Shown: positions 1 through 13,214, counted from the stretch's first letter. The stretch is DNA of 64,000 nt from Solanum dulcamara (GCF_947179165.1 NC_077240.1:4161501-4225500); one strand, 5' to 3'. The notes: a model not told the origin generated them from the letters alone. Program-made: numbers and translations.

Positions 1-60
1 AGTGTTCCAAAATCATCTTTTCCGATGGTGTGGCCAGTAGAACACAACCGAAAGCAATGA
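1..60 (+). CDS. possible 3' end of an unidentified coding region
   Basis: From the first base an open frame of 19 codons runs to a TGA at 58-60, ending in residues HNRKQ. Composition then drops to the AT-rich pattern of intergenic DNA, which would fit the last codons of a gene entering from the left edge. The piece is too short to assign to a family, and a chance open frame cannot be excluded. Confidence 0.2.
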   Translation, partial: SVPKSSFPMVWPVEHNRKQ

Positions 61-1480
61 TAAATTCATTTATATTTTGTCTTAATTCATATTGTTCAAT
101 TGCATGTTTATTATTTATTTCTTGCAAGTTAATTTATTATATTCTCATAATAACGTCAATTCGATCCATGTGTCTTTAAATTACGTATATAAATTCAGAT
201 GTATTCTTGAAAAATTTATTAGAGTATTAATTTATTATTATTACTCCCTAATTAAGAGTAGTGAATGGTTGGTACACCCTAATTCACAAAGAGGGAGTGG
301 TTTTAAGAAGCAATGTACCCAGCCATGTTATTGAAACTTGCAAGTCGTTAAAAGTTAAAAGGAGAAAGGACTTTGGGATAAATGGCAGACCAACTAATTA
401 TCACTGTTTTAACATGAAAATTGCAACCCCTTTAACCTTTTTGGCCGTTAAGATCTCACCATTTTTTTGGGGTACAATTAAGATCTCACCATTTAATAAT
501 CATGTGAGTTAGAGAATTTAGGAAAAGGACCTAACTCATTTTATTCCACAATGCAACTCAACCAGTACACAATAATTCATGTTTAATGTTACTTTTTTAT
601 TAAATTAAAGTTCGATCAATATATTTTATATTTTTTATTATTATGAATTTTTGCTTATTTGGTAAGACTATACAAAGAATTAAGACAATTTTGATAGTTT
701 TCACAACTTATGAAATTTTTATGTTAATGAGCAAAAAATATAATTTAAAAATTCAAATTGCATGTCTAAGCAAAATTCAACTCTATCTCATATGATTTCA
801 TATCATGATTTCATCTTACTTGATAAATTTATAAAAATTGTAACTTTAACAACCATCAACAAAGATAATTTAGTAAAACAAACCGTTAATGATTGCTAAA
901 GAAGCCTACCATTTTAATAAAAGACTAGGTCTCATTTGTTTGCACTTAATAAAGGTCTGAATGATTCATTTTGAATCTTGTAGTTACAAAATTCAATATC
1001 CTCCTCTTTTTAAATATGCTTTGAGATTAGAATGATGGTTAGTTACTTTCTTATTTAAATTACATATTTATGATGTTTAAATATAAATAAATTATATAAA
1101 TAAATTATGCACATTAAAAAATAAATAATTTTAATTATTCAGTGTTCGGACCTACATAAACATCTTAATTATTTAGATTCAGACGTCTTAACGTTAATGA
1201 AAATAAATTAAGGTTTTGGGCTTATGCAATTCAAACATTTGCAAAGGGTAAATTATAGTATATTTTACCTAAATCTCATAGTGAAAAGGCTCAATTACAA
1301 CTTATTCATACTTTTTCTTAAATTACCCGATCTTCCTGATTTTTTTCAGATTTCTGATACATTAGTAATACGTCTGATACATCATAATAATTAAAGCTGC
1401 TGATTTTTTTATGGAAAGGTAACGTAAATCAAGTTAAGTTTCCTTCTTTCAATCAATTACTTAGCTAAATAAGGAAATTA
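61..1480. other. AT-rich intergenic DNA, no gene seen
   Basis: The short open frames here have no recognisable domains and unlikely codon use. A small direct repeat (TTAAGATCTCACCATTT, twice) lies at about 448-496. The 11-mer GGGTAAATTAT at 1246-1256 may mark the outer edge of the Mutator-like element that follows, because its inverse occurs at the outer edge of the second such element (56520-56530). Confidence 0.5.
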
Positions 1481-1489
1481 ACCCCCACA

Positions 1490-4163
1490 AAGCGTAACAG
1501 TTATGAGAGACTTGAAAAATTCAAAAAACAGAGCATAGGATCGTACCAAACTTTAATCCAAAATTCGAAAATCATCAAGCAATTCGAGATGAATATCCCG
1601 ATTCTACTAAGACATTCTAGAATTTGGCAAACCGAGGTGAGGTATGAACGATACAAAATTAATGGAATCATAATGGGGGACAATATATCTTTTGTAAATC
1701 TAGAATCAGCAATTGCTACTGAATTGACCATAGATGAATCAGTGAAAAATATTGAAATCTGATACATCGTTCAAGGTAATTCGTCGCCAATGATTATTCG
1801 TAATGATATGGGTGTTAATCTTTACATAGAGTTGAAAAAAAGCGAGCCTAGATTCGTAATGTATCCTTTATGCATAACAACATGTGATAGAAAACGATGT
1901 AAGATAGAAGCATTCAACGCTACCTATGGAGCAATTGTTTGTGTCGAAGCAAACACGAATGATTCACAAATTTTTGATTTAGAAGAATCTGATAATGCTA
2001 CAACCTGTTATATACCAAAATTGGATGTGACAAACTATATAACTGATATAATTGGTGTGGACATGAAGGAGAAGCAATTGTATAAGGACAAAACAATACT
2101 AGTTGTTGTAATGGCCAAATACAAAATTGATAATGGATTCAATTTCAAAGTTAAAAGATCTGACAGTAAAAGGTATGGGCATTTGTTGATTTTGAAAATT
2201 TAATTTTTATTTTATAGTCATGATACATACTAATTATTATGTATCAAGTACAGCTAAAAAATATTTTGCTGTCAATATGTACTTTTATTTGGTCATATTA
2301 TATATGAATCTCTGTGTATCTGATACATATTAATATTTTTTCCTAAAAATGTGAAGTTATGTGTTAATATGCTATTGAGACGACTATTGTTGGAGAATGA
2401 AAGCATCATGTAGGAAAAAATTCTATATATTCAAAGTGAGATATTTCAATAGTGAACATTTATGTTCTTAAGAGATAGAATTTTCAACAAAGTTCATGTT
2501 ACAAAGGCTTTTGTTAGTGCATTCACTATATCTAAATTGGTTAATCATAAGAGAATTCACACCCCTAATGATATACGAGATGATATTAAAGCAGTCTATT
2601 GGGTTGATATTACCTATCAACAAGCATGGCGTGCAAAAGAATATGCTTTGGAGATGTTAAGGGGAAAACCTCCTGATGAATATAAATAGTTGCATGTATA
2701 CATACATATGCTAAAAATCATATATCCAAATTCGTACATAAGTATGCACAAGTCACCAATTGATAAGTTCATATATCTATTCATAGCGTTAAGGCCATTG
2801 ATGAAGGGTTTTCAATTTTGTAGAACTGTAGTTGTTGTTGACGGTGCTCATCATGATGGACCTTATAAAGGGACATTTGTACCAGCTAGCACACTTGATG
2901 GGGCAAGTATCACTTTTTAATACTATTGTATATTGAATAGCAATGTATCATCTCATTTGACATATTTATTGTGAATCTGATGAATTCTAATAATTATTTT
3001 ATGGCTGTTAATAATTTTTTAGGTTGCATATTGCCATTGACGTATGGTTTTGTTGATACTGAAAGTGATTCAATATGGTCGTGGTTTTTCCAGCACTTCA
3101 AAGATGCATTTGGTGATAGGGACAATATGTGTGTTGTATCATATAGGAACGAAAGCATAATGAAGAGTGTAAGTATTGTATTTCCCAATGTCCCTCACTT
3201 TGCATGCATATGACATATATGAAAAAATGTGTGTACTAACTACATGAGGTGCAAAACTATACTAAGTGACCTCTTCTACTCGAAGGCCAAGGCATACCAA
3301 AAAGATGAATTCGAAAAATTAATGACAAAACTTAAAAAAATTAATCACCAGGCGATAGAGTATTTGAAAAATGTGGGGTACAAAAAGTTGTCAAGGGTTT
3401 ATGCAACTGTCAACAGGGGAGAATGATGACTTCTAACATCGCAGAATGTATCAATGGATATCTTGTTGAAGCACGAGAGCTGCCTATAATTAATTTTTTT
3501 GAGGAGATAAGAATGTTATTTGGTGCTTAAACTGCAAAAATAGGAAAATAGCAACTTATACAAAAAATATTTTTGGTAGAAAATTCGAAGATATCCTAGT
3601 AGTAAACACTATGAAGTGTTTGAGAATGAAGGTACACACCAACAATTTTAAGAAGATATCTACTTAATACATAGTGGTTTTTTTTAGTTCTATATTCATA
3701 TCTGTGATAATTATTTTCTGCAGGTTGTTGCTTCATCAGAATATCTACATTCTGTTTATGAATCAGGTAGAAGATACATTGTGTGTCTTGAAAGAAAAAC
3801 ATGTAATTGTGGTAGGTTTCAACTAGACGAGATACCATGTCCACACGCAATTGCAGTGTTGAAGAGCAAGAACATTACAGACATGCACCCATATTGCTCT
3901 GATTACTATAATCCAGAGGCGTTGGCAAATATTTATGAATTGTCAATGGTTCCAATGCCAGCTATGAAAGATTGGTCTGTTCCAAAAAATTTTTGGAAGA
4001 ATTTGTCTTGCCACCAAGATACAAAAGATTGTTAGGAAGATCAAAGAAAAGAAGAAAAAAGAAGTCTAGTAAGAAGCTAAGAATGAACGCAAATTGTTGT
4101 GGTCGTTGTGGCCATGAAAGCCATAACAGAAGGACTTTTAATTTCATTCCCAATGAGAAATAA
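1490..4163 (+). pseudogene. decayed MuDR/MURA-type transposase (Mutator-like element 1)
   Basis: The pieces, read in order across frames, give a plant MULE transposase. An N-terminal domain contains IRNDMGVNLYIELKK (about 1790-1850). A zinc-binding/DDE entry segment follows (2462-2689), then the first catalytic Asp region VVVDGAHHDGPYKGTF (about 2833-2880). After that comes the LPLTYGFVDTESDSIWSWFF block (about 3030-3090) and a SWIM finger with C-x-C and C-P-H (about 3799-3850). A CCHC knuckle (CCGRCGHESHNR) ends the protein, and the stop is at about 4161. Frames are broken many times, including an in-frame TGA at about 1760 directly after residues IEI. The second catalytic Asp, expected in the VVSDR block, reads VVSYR at about 3133-3147. 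Introns may account for some frame changes, but the in-frame stops show the copy is dead. Confidence 0.85.
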
Positions 4164-4202
4164 TATTTTGATTTCTAGGATATATTCGATTTGGATCATG
4201 TA

Positions 4203-6358
4203 TGTCACGCCCCGAGAGGGTACCCTAGGCGTGGCCGGCACTCAGAAACCATCTTTGGCTTCCGAGAGAACCACTTGGTCTCATTACTCATTTGTTCATC
4301 AGCGGAAGACTTAATAATACTAATGTGGGATTGTCATAATCAAAGGAAAAATATATAATTCTTAGAAGAAGTAGTTTCTAAGGAGAACTACTCCGATTAC
4401 ATCATCAGACTCTGTCTATGAAGCCTCTAATACTCTTAGATGGTGCCAATGACATGTCCATGGCTACCTCAAAAGAAACATCACACTCAACAATAATAAA
4501 AGGATAAGGAGTTCCTTCGAATACAAGAAGGACTCACCAAATAGCTGAAAAGAAATGATCTTCAACGATGCGCCTGTTGAGGATCTCTAACACCTGTATC
4601 TGCATCATAAAACGATGCAGGTCGAATGACGTCAGTACGTGGAATGTACGAGTATGTAAAATGGCAGGAAGGTAAGGACAGATATCAAGAAACTCCTCTC
4701 AAGAAAACTCAGCTCAGAACTCAACATCATCTCAACATGAATATGTAATGCAAGTTTAAAATATAATAATAAAAATAATAGTAATAAGCAATGCTTACTC
4801 AGTTGGGAGTTTCTCTAACCGACAACCATCACTTATGAGCTAGCGATGATATAACGAAGTGATGTCGTTGCCACATCCATCCAATACCTTGCCAGGGTAA
4901 AGGACATCACCATCTTGGATCCATTCATCAAAGTCCTCTTTTTGGGACTTAAGAGGCATAGCCTCCATCCTATGCTGGCTACGTAGTTCTGGGGTTTGAG
5001 TCAATTAAACTCTTACCCAACTCGGTGCTCAATACTACTCCCAAAATATGTGCTCATATTAAACTCATAATCTAGTCTCATTGGACTTTAATTTAAATCA
5101 TCAAACTCATCTCATTTCATGTTCATCAATCATTATACTTCCAAAAACATCATTTACATCTCATCAAAACATCTTGCTCAAAATATCATTTTCTCAAATT
5201 CATTCAAATTCAACTCTTTTGCTCTTTCAAAACTCAATAAAATACATATATAGTATTAATTCATATAACTCTCTTTTTATCAATAAAAATAAAAAAAAAG
5301 CCAACATCTTTACTCAAAACATGTGTAAAAATATTCATGAACATCAAATCAATTAGGATTCATGGGAAAGTAGCCATGAACAATAATTCCAATAATATGA
5401 GAGATAACAATAATAATAATATTAATGCATAAATATATCTAACTCAATAGAAGAAGAAATAATTCATTTAGAATTCAAGATTTGGATAAAACTCAACTAT
5501 AACTCAATTATAATGAATTTAAATATTGGGCGCATGGACGAACTCAATCCGATGCTATGAAAGCCTTACATACCTTAAATCCGAAGGTTTACTCCGAATT
5601 GGAATACTCTTGGATCCCTAGCCTTTTCTCCTCGCCGGAGCGTTTTGTGTACTACCCGAAGTATAAGAATAACCGGAGTAGTATTTTTATACTACTAAAA
5701 CTAAAACTATATTTGAGAAGACGTATATAGAGAGAAGAAATGCTTAGGAAAGCTTGATGAATAAAATGAGGAAATAAGGTGGGTATTTATAGGTGGGAAA
5801 GAGGGACCTAACAATAAATAAAATAATTATAAAGAAAAATCTGAAAATTTAATGGAATATATTGATGTCATGGATGATGTTAAATGGAGGACAATTTATG
5901 TCATGCATGATGTCAAATGCATCTAGATGTTTCCATGGTAGGTAAGATGAGTTCTTTTTAACAGAATACTCATTTTCGAAGCTACGTTTGAATAAGATAA
6001 ATTCCTTATTAGGATTTGGTTTCTTCATAAGAATTGTAGATATGGAAGTCTAGTTTCATATCGTTCAAGAATCAACCAATTTGGAGCAACCTACAGTGAG
6101 ATATGAATTTTCTTCTATCAACACTCAATTCCGTCACAGCACTATATCTTGCAAAGATTAATTTATTTGACCTACTTATACTCCGAATTTGAAATTATGT
6201 TCTTCATGAAAGTTGTAGGTAAGGATGTTGTAATTACCCAGAAATTTGAATCACCTAATTTGGACCAACCTATAAAAAGTTATACCCAAAATACAAAGGC
6301 TGTATTATTTTTGTCGAGAATTGAAATACCGACATACAACATTTTAGGGGTTGTTACA
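4203..6358. mobile_element. solo LTR of an LTR retrotransposon (2156 bp)
   Basis: The unit starts TGTCACGCCCCGAGAG and ends GGGGTTGTTACA, the TG...CA form of an LTR. It is flanked by a perfect 5-bp target-site duplication, ATGTA, at 4198-4202 and 6359-6363. It holds no gag or pol, but has a TATA-like TATTTATAGG at 5784-5793, as expected of an LTR promoter. LTR length is typical of large Ty3-gypsy families, though the family cannot be fixed without an internal region. It sits about 40 bp past the stop of the MULE transposase, so it is younger than that element. A non-autonomous element without coding DNA is the alternative reading. Confidence 0.85.
5784..5793 (+). promoter_or_regulatory. TATA-like box inside the solo LTR
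   Basis: TATTTATAGG lies about three quarters of the way through the LTR, the usual place for the U3 promoter. Orientation is inferred from this box only. Confidence 0.4.
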
Positions 6359-6723
6359 ATGTACTTACATCTACACATATTTTTAACATTTTAGTGGTTG
6401 TATTTGATACATAGTTCTATGAATCAGAAAAGTAATTAAATATCAATAATTGATACATGCATGGTTGGTAATTATTTTCATTATAAGTAACTTGATAGTG
6501 ATATAATAAAATTTATTAAATATCAAAATAAATAGATTAAGTAAGTTATTTAAGCTGACAAATGTCACTAATACATCATTGTTATAATTTGATACATCAT
6601 ATAAAGTTATATAATCATTTAACAGTTATGTGAAAATGATAATTTCAAAATATTTATATGATACATAGAAAATGTGTCAAATATTAATTTAGGATTATTT
6701 GGTAGAAGGCACCACAGGTGTTT

Positions 6724-7250
6724 TGTTGTAGATGTATCAAAAGCATTAAAATTTGATACATGAGAATCTGATACATAAACTTTCATCTTATACTTGAGTT
6801 TGATACATTGATAACTGATACATGACCATTCGACTGATTTAGGGTTGATACAATGAAGATTGTTGTATTAGCTTGCAACTGATTTATGGTTGATACATAA
6901 CAACTTGTATTGATATAAGTTGTAGATGTATCAAAAGCATTAAAATTTGATACATGAGAATATGATACATAAACTTTCATCTTATACTTGAGTTTGATAC
7001 ATTGATAACTGATACATGACCATTCAACTGATTTACAGTTGATACATTGAAGATTGTTATATTAGCTTTCAACTGATTTATGATTGATACATAACAACTT
7101 GTATTTTATAAATTGTAGATGTATAAGAAGCAGTAAAGTTTGATACATGAAAATCTGATACATAAACTTTCATCTTATATTTGAGTTTGATAAATTGATA
7201 ACTGATACATGACCATTCGACTGATTTAGGATTGATACATAAGCATTGTT
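6724..7250. repeat. three tandem copies of a 194-bp unit
   Basis: The phrase TTGTAGATGTAT recurs at about 6726, 6920 and 7113, giving periods of 194 and 193 bp. Copies one and two are near identical and the third is more diverged. Each unit contains several TGATACAT words. The array lies between the convergent transposase and Ulp1-like genes of MULE 1. A fragment of the unit recurs near 8716-8735. Confidence 0.9.
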
Positions 7251-7549
7251 ACAATGCACCGCATATTAGAAAGGTTATTTATCAAGAACAAAAATTAATA
7301 TTCATTCACACTTAATATGTACAATGTACCACATCTTCAAAATTTCCTAGAGATATGTAACTGATACAAAGAATTATGATACGAACAACGAAATTTATAT
7401 TCAACAATATCTGCTAAATTGTTGAATAGCCAAAAAAAATATTTACTGTTGATGCAAAAACAAAATTGTACATTCTACTACTATCAAATTTTAAAAAAAA
7501 CTACTCGACGTCCATCGATTCTCCTTGACCAGGAGAGATGAAATCTCTC

Positions 7550-9115
7550 TTAATTTTTTTGGATCGTCATTTTTACTAACATAATCATTCTTGGCCTTCC
7601 GACAATCATAATTTCACAGTAGTGGGGCATATCTTGAATGGAAGTATTCGGCATGTAATCCAGTAGTTAAAATAGAAATTCTATCACTAAGATATTCAAT
7701 AAAAATAGCCAGAAAAATACCATAATCCCTACAAAGAAAGAAATACCTAACTTTAAAAAAATAAAATGAAATTTTAATGATTTAAATATGCATATTTGTT
7801 AATACTCACAAGCTACCGCTTTCTTGTTGCGCAATTCCTTCAACATATTCAACTGTAAAAGGGTGACGTGCTTCAAGCATGTTATCGATTGATTTGTCCT
7901 TGTATAAATTAAGCGATGACCAATCAGTACGTTCATTTTTCTCAAAAAATCACTATATTGAAGGTATGTAGGTAACATTACTGCTATGTTTTGAATCTTT
8001 GGGGAAGGATTGCTACTTCTTCTTCCAGATGATGAATTATAGATGCGTATCAACCTCTGTTTCAACATAACTACTGTCAAAACCCAATGAAAATACCTAT
8101 CACAGTTTACCGGGATGTTTACTTCATCTACAAAATGCTAGGGTAACCCGACGGGAATTGAGAAACCTCTTATTATGTTCTTCACAAATCTCTCGTGATG
8201 AGCTATGACAGAGGCCCTGCCATATCTTCTTGGTAAAAATATCAGGTGGAATGTGATTATATCATGTGTGTGCAGATTCAATAAAAACATTGAAAATATA
8301 GTTTGTTATTGTGCACTGATACTAATTGCCCAAGTAAGTCTTCGATTTCTTTCGAAGGTAGTAAAATATTACATCGATGAGCTGCACATTTTAAGAAAGT
8401 ATTAGTTATACAAACTGATACATAGTTACTAAACAGACTAGAAACTTCTATACTGAATATATCTGATTCATAGTATTTATGTATCAAATATTGTGTGACA
8501 TGTAATGGTTGTTGTATCAAAAAATGATTACCTTATCATTCCAGCATCTGTTCGGCTATGACATGAGGTAGAACTAGTTCTTATCTTGAAAAAATGCCAC
8601 TACAAAGTCTATTTTTTGAAATCCGAATGAAGAACACTTGAATCTGTAGTGTTCCTCTTTTGGTTTCCTGAATGAAAACTTATATTAAAATGATAGTACA
8701 TATACAATAAACAGCTTGTATTGATATAAGTTGTAAATATCATACTTACTTGTTGGCATATAATTTTAATAGTCTTTTATCTATTCATTAGGAGTAGTCG
8801 GTGATAAGCTCAATTGAGAAACTATAGCATATGCCAAAACCTTCAAAGGGGTGTGTTTGATACCTAACAGTAGTCATTTTTTCCTTACCCTTTTCACTCG
8901 ACCCAAATGTTATTAGATACGATGATTGTAAGATCTTAGAAGACAGCCTACTTCTTGGAAGAGGTGTCTTCACATTATTTGGCAATACCATTGAAAGAGT
9001 GGTAGGTAGCTGGCTATCACGTAGTAGACATTCATCCTGAATTATATGTTCATGACTAACAGAAGTCAATGGCATGGTCGGTAATGGAAGTCCGTATATT
9101 AAAGCATCTATCACA
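7550..9115 (-). pseudogene. Ulp1-like C48 cysteine protease domain, decayed (MULE 1)
   Basis: Read on the minus strand, a linker containing KILQSSYLITFGSS and THPFEGFGIC (about 8830-8960) is followed by the C48 core. The core shows FVDEVNIPVN, then CDRYFHWVLTVVML with the catalytic His intact (about 8065-8130), then RLIRIYNSS, and finally DYGIFLAIFIEYLSD (about 7680-7727). Ulp1 proteases use His-Asp-Cys. Here the Asp position reads Asn (IYNSS), and the Cys of the DCG motif reads Tyr, with its codon complementary to 7722-7724. An intron acceptor (TTTGTAG) precedes the DYG exon, and a stop lies in the tail after YAPLL. The family is known in plant MULEs as Kaonashi-type genes. The copy is surely non-functional. 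Confidence 0.75.
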
Positions 9116-9523
9116 TCTTAAGTTTCGGGCGATATCGAGGTTGAAGTAGTGGATTCCTATTTTTTAAAAATTATAAAAATATAATGACTTTAGTATAATA
9201 AACTTTATTAAATTTAATGAATCATATACAATTGAGGAATATTACCGATGCACTTGGGTTGATTTTTTCTTTATCAATCTTCTCAACATGCTCTTCAACT
9301 TGATCACTACTATCAATAGTCTCTCTTGCATCTTTCATGGCATTATTCTAAATTAAATGTATAACGTCAATACTAAACTTATTAATGTTGAATGTATCAC
9401 AAGAATTGATCTGATACATTACCTTTAATGTATTAGAATCAATATTCACTTGAAAAGAATCTGCTCTAGCTGATTCCATGTGGTGTGCTGATACATCCTC
9501 TAACTGTTGTGGAATATTGAATG

Positions 9524-9781
9524 CAGTGGCGGAGCTAGAATTTTCATTAAGGGGTGTCAAAATATAAGGTAAAAATTAAATGCTACTAGCAAGGGTAGAA
9601 CACACAACCTCAAGTAATTTTTACAATTCTTTAACCAATACACTAAACCTTCAACTTGTATTAAGAGGTTTCAACACTTGTATATATATATATTAAACCA
9701 AATTTTGACCTATATATACAATGTAATTTTTCGACGAAGGGGTGTCGCTACACCCCTTGGACAAGGGTAGCTCCGCCTCTG
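9524..9781. mobile_element. hAT-type MITE (258 bp)
   Basis: The ends are inverted: CAGTGGCGGAGCTA on the left and TAGCTCCGCCTCTG on the right. A perfect 8-bp target-site duplication, ATTGAATG, flanks it at 9516-9523 and 9782-9789, which is diagnostic of the hAT superfamily. No coding capacity. It interrupts the spacer of the Ulp1-like gene of MULE 1. A relative sits at 33107-33291. Confidence 0.9.
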
Positions 9782-11399
9782 ATTGAATGGTTCTAGTTCA
9801 TAAAAATATAATAATAACAATTATTTAAGAAAATGACTATTGAAATGATACATTACCTTTAATACCTTTGGTTCTGATACATTGCCTTTAATGTATCATT
9901 AGAAATATGCTGTTGACGAGATTCTGCAGCATCTGATACAATGTGGTGTTCTAATACATCATCCACCTCTTATATCGTGTTGGATGGTTCTACTTTCTCC
10001 AAATATAATAATATTTACTTATGATATATGAAAATGAAATGTATCAAGATCTATATAGCATAACAGATTTACCATATACAAGAGCTATGTAGCATCAGAT
10101 TGGTCATAGCTTTGGTTCTGATACATTACCTTTAATGTATCAGTAGAAAAATATTATTGAAGGGATTTTGCAGCATCTGATACAATGTAATATTTTGATA
10201 CATCATCCATTTCTTGCATTGTCTTGGATGATTCAGCATCCTATAATTATAATAACATATACTTATGAGAATGACAATTACAATGAAAATTAAAGATCTG
10301 ATATATGAAAATAAAATATATTTAGTAGTTTAAAAGTATATCAAAATAGAAATATCAATAACTATATGATGTATCTACCTTAATATCTTTCTGGACATAA
10401 GATTGATCATTTGCTAGGGGAGATCAGATTTTATTTGGATCATAATGCTCCTCCAAAACATAGGTGCTTGTTGTTCTTCCACCATATGGAATGGTTGAAC
10501 AAAATCATTTTTTTTAATTGGAGATGATGTGTCAGTCATGTGGTGCATTATATTGTCAATGGCTTTCAAGAGATTGATATGATTTAAATCAATTTTATTC
10601 TTTAGTCGTTTGAACTTTCGATCAATCTTAATACAATAATATGAAAAATCAGAATGTATCAACTTATTAAAAGTATATTGTGTGTCTTAAATTTTATAGT
10701 AATAACTTACGTATTTTTTTAGAGACTTATTTATTGACTTCTTTAATGCTTTGAATTCTATATGAACAATTTGCTCAGAATGACCAGAAGATTCACCGCC
10801 TATCACTGACTTTGCCGCTGGTTCTGTAGCAGTAGAAACAAGTTTTTTTTATGGCTTTGGTAGTATGACATCCTTGTGTATGTTAGCTGTTTCTACTTGA
10901 ATGAGTTGTTTACCAGGGGTAGTCTTCCTTTTTTTTGGAAGGAGGTGGAGAATATGTATCAGCAACATGATCAGATATTCTTAACAATTATATGGATGGT
11001 TTTGTTGAAAAGTCCTCACATCCGGGGAGTTTTTGAGGTTCCGTAAATTTGACCTTGACAGCTGATATAGTCGCTTCAGTAGGATGTTCACTGTCAGGAA
11101 TGACAAGTGATTCCATTTCATTTTGAGTTGACACAATATTGGAGCATGGATACTGAAAAAAAATTGATTGAAAAGCAGAAAAAATAAAAACAAGAATCAT
11201 TATGAATCATGAGTTCATGACAGAAATCATATGTATCAGAACAAAGACTATGGTATCAGATTCAAGACTATTGAATGTATCACAAATGTTATGTATAATG
11301 AGTCATTGCATAATTGAAAAATGAATAATCTTAAAATATATTTAATAAGCCGCAGATGGTATATACATTTGATATAAGTATGAAAATGATTTCATGAAA

Positions 11400-12856
11400 T
11401 ATACCTCATTGAAAATGCTAGACATGAAGGTCTCAAATTTTGGCTTGACCGCAATAACACGCCAATTAAGAATTCTGAAAATTTGATATCCCACTCTTAC
11501 GATAATTTCAGAAGGCGCCTGAGATGCACATTCATAAATTCATGCATTTAGAGCGTATGGCATGCCGCCCAAGCGATACATTTATTTGGCACTAAAAAAC
11601 TCCTGCCTCATTCCTTTCATCAATTTGGAAAATGCTATTTTACCCCATGAGAATTGCTCATATCTACCATCCTCCACCATCTTAAAATCATCAACAGAAA
11701 TAGGTGAATCATCTAGTTGAGAAAAGACAAAAGTGTGGATGAAGTAGAGAATGGCCATCTGAGCAGCGTCTTCATTGGGTTTCCATCGTCCAATCAAAAA
11801 ATACTGAACGAAACGTCCTTTGTTTACCCAATTTTTTTACACCAGGGAAATATCTAGACAACAATTTACTTGTTGGTGCATCTGGGTACCAAAATTCATT
11901 GATATTATCGATATATCGCAAACTGATAATAATAGCAAATTCTTTGATTGTGAATTGGAGTACATTACCCTACACGTGACGAATGTGCAATTCCTCTTTA
12001 TTTTTTTGCTCCACCTCAAGAAGTACGAGGCATTTGATGATTTGCCCTTGAAAATTATAATGTGGCATATCTAGGTAGTGACCAAGGATGGTTTGCCTAA
12101 ATAACTGTATAGCTTTTTCACCTATTGATGATTTGAAATCATCAATAAAATTAGCCGTATATGCAGTGCCGAATCTCAAAGAGTGGAAGGAATCTTTTTG
12201 ATGACGTACTTCAATACCTGCATTGATAGGGAAAATGATTAAATACATTTTGAACTTGACACATTGTACATCTGATATGATACATTAGAATAGATGATAT
12301 AAAAGTGACCTTATGAATCAGATGCATGTCTAATCATTATACATATAGAGCTTATGTATATTGATATGAGACACTTTATTTTACCTTTAGATTTCAAAAA
12401 CAATAGAAAAAACAGAAATTAATGTATCGTAAATAATGCAAAAGTCATAAACGCCTTATGTATCTTGATTAGTACTTGATGTATCAGAAAATTATAAAAA
12501 ATATTAGACCTTATGTATCAGAACAACAATAACAAAACCATATCAAAAGCTTGAGTATCAAAATAGGAACATTAAGAAAGGTACATTGAAATGTATCAGA
12601 AAAATCGAGATTTTTAAAAAAAATAGATCACAGCTTAGATGAACTCATACCTTTGGGAGATTAGGGCATGTTGTAACCCTTCAATCTTTTTGTCTGCTTC
12701 TTTGAGTGCATGTTGAACTGGAGATTTCGACTTCAATTTCGCACGTAACTTATCCATAACTACTGGATCGTTATCATGTTTGGATCTAACCTCGTGGTAT
12801 CCTTTCCAAGATGAATCAGAACCCGGTGAAACAAGAATTTCTTGATTCTTATTCAA
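11400..12856 (-). pseudogene. DUF1985-containing N-terminal part of the MULE 1 Ulp1-like gene
   Basis: On the minus strand the segment at 11970-12248 reads IGEKAIQLFRQTILGHYLDM, and the one at 11582-11797 reads EDAAQMAILYFIHTFVFSQ and DDFKMVEDGRYEQFSWGKIA. These are the blocks of DUF1985, which precedes the C48 protease domain in MULE-borne plant proteins. The same blocks occur in the gene at 48316-52466. A basic N-terminal segment lies at 12635-12856. Stops and frame changes separate the parts. The stretch 9115-11400 between this and the protease core is low-complexity linker or intron DNA rich in TGATACAT words. Confidence 0.7.
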
Positions 12857-12879
12857 CTGTGTGACTTAAGTTGGCCAAT

Positions 12880-13210
12880 CAAACACTCAAAAAAAGCTGA
12901 AAATAGCTTATAAGCCAATCTAAACGTCCTCTATATATTGTTTCTTTTTTTGTGTGTGTTGCCCATTTGCTTTCTTATTAAAAAAATAATAAAAAAAATG
13001 TTGTGCTATTTTAAAAAAAATTGTTGATTTAATTATTATGTTTTTGCTCCTTTTTTTTCTTTTATAATTGTTTCACTTTTTTTTTGTGAAAAAAATAAAT
13101 ATTTTGTTTGTTTATATTTTATTTATTAAAGTAAAATACATGATAGTCAAATAAATATCGATACATTACATTGGACTTTTAATATTCAAGCTATGAGCTG
13201 GATTTCAGTT
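12880..13210. other. T/A-rich low-complexity spacer
   Basis: Long runs of T and A with no open frames of interest. This marks the right side of MULE 1, but no clear terminal inverted repeat could be read here. Confidence 0.5.
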
Positions 13211-13214
13211 TCCA

